A DNA stretch of 16,556 nucleotides, taken from Saprospiraceae bacterium (lineage in GTDB: Bacteria > Bacteroidota > Bacteroidia > Chitinophagales > Saprospiraceae). The translations under genes and the position numbers were made by a program. Under the pieces are notes generated by a model. The model saw only the letters and a list, made by a program, of their open reading frames with translations. It did not search any database and had not been told where the DNA came from. Positions within the stretch are counted from its first letter, which is position 1; each line of letters begins with the position of its first letter. Where the stretch lies: contig JAHDEQ010000005.1 of the NCBI GenBank assembly GCA_020628755.1, positions 8,893 to 25,448 on the forward strand. The letters run 5' to 3'. This document shows, one piece after another, positions 16,094 through 16,556 of this stretch.

Positions 16094-16543
16094 ATGAAGG
16101 TTTACCGAATTACGACTGTTAAGTGGTCTACTAAACTTACTGCTTCGGGTTTTCCTGCACGCTGGAATCCCAAGGGGCGTTTTGTGTTGTACACTGCTGC
16201 AACACGTGCCTTGGCTTGCCTCGAAAACGTCGTGCATCGAAGTGGTGAGGGCTTGAACCACCTCTTTCGTGTTATGGTAATTGATGTGCCTGACGATATT
16301 GTCATTCAAAAAGTTAACTTGGAGGATTTGCCTCAAGGTTGGGACAGCTACGAGTCGCATAGTGTCACTCAAGAAATTGGTGATACTTGGATTGAAAATG
16401 CCGAAACAGCCGTTTTACAGGTACCCTCAGCAATTATTAAACAAGAATGCAATTATCTGTTCAACGTCAATCACCGTGACTTTCAGAAGGTTACGCTAGA
16501 AGGAACTGAGCCTTTTGCTTTTGATTTACGGATTAAAGAGTAA
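16094..16543 (+). CDS. RES-domain toxin (NAD+-consuming)
   Basis: 149 residues. RES toxins of Xre-RES/MbcTA pairs break down NAD+ in the cell and stop growth. Visible family features: the MKVYRI start (R5), A-R-W-N at 22-25 (the usual GRWN), VLYTAATRALACLE (31-44) with Y33 and E44, and VPSAIIKQECNYLFN (110-124) with the conserved Ser at 112 and the NVNHRDF end motif. All expected active-site positions (Arg, Tyr, Glu, Ser) are present, so it looks functional. ATG 16094 is the only possible start, because an in-frame TAA lies at 16049-16051 with no other ATG between. The cognate antitoxin is upstream at 15390-15845. Confidence 0.95.
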   Translation: MKVYRITTVKWSTKLTASGFPARWNPKGRFVLYTAATRALACLENVVHRSGEGLNHLFRVMVIDVPDDIVIQKVNLEDLPQGWDSYESHSVTQEIGDTWIENAETAVLQVPSAIIKQECNYLFNVNHRDFQKVTLEGTEPFAFDLRIKE

Positions 16544-16556
16544 TCTTTTTGTGAAC

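Noticed and set aside
16021..16122. 33-codon frame overlapping the toxin start (possible leader peptide)
   Set aside because: It lies in the hairpin region, in a different frame from the toxin, with no start-site support beyond an ATG.

Overview
The window looks like part of a Bacteroidota chromosome, most likely from the Saprospiria or a related lineage; this is inferred from gene content, not from a marker gene. Three things point there: (1) promoters of the Bacteroidota form TTTG-N~20-TAnnTTTG, without Shine-Dalgarno sites; (2) a very large secreted protein built from PKD-like, HYR-like and DUF11 modules; (3) a secreted protein ending in a '3-coathanger stack'-type C-terminus. The DNA is AT-rich, especially 9.0-10.26 kb.

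Region 1 (1-9000, all minus strand). One open frame from 7589 runs off the left edge, giving 2,529 visible codons without a stop. It encodes a signal peptide, an N-terminal stretch, four PKD/Ig-like modules of about 100 residues, eight HYR-like modules of about 93 residues, then eight complete DUF11 modules of 150-170 residues and the start of a ninth. The apparent plus-strand frames across 1-7500 are shadows of it. Just upstream (gap 53 nt) is a 332-residue membrane-anchored protein with a TapB/DUF3108-like C-terminal half, possibly co-transcribed. A doubtful 99-residue membrane ORF lies further upstream.

Region 2 (9001-10259). About 1.25 kb of very AT-rich DNA with no convincing gene and several inverted repeats.

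Region 3 (10260-14863). An exported 458-residue protein of unknown function; folK (folate synthesis); a deoxynucleoside kinase (nucleotide salvage) with its own promoter; a convergent secreted lectin-like/coathanger protein; and a divergent bioD (biotin synthesis). These are ordinary housekeeping genes mixed with exported proteins.

Region 4 (14864-16556). A 52-codon Lys/Cys-rich small protein with the best promoter in the window. Then a Xre/ParS-type antitoxin and a RES-domain NAD-consuming toxin, separated by an unusual 248-nt spacer containing a 13-bp inverted repeat, further copies of an 11-bp operator-like motif, and a strong hairpin before the toxin start.

No tRNA, rRNA, CRISPR array, transposase or origin was recognised. 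The less routine items are the giant modular surface protein with its near-identical repeat units, the small Cys/Lys protein, and the long structured spacer inside the toxin-antitoxin pair.
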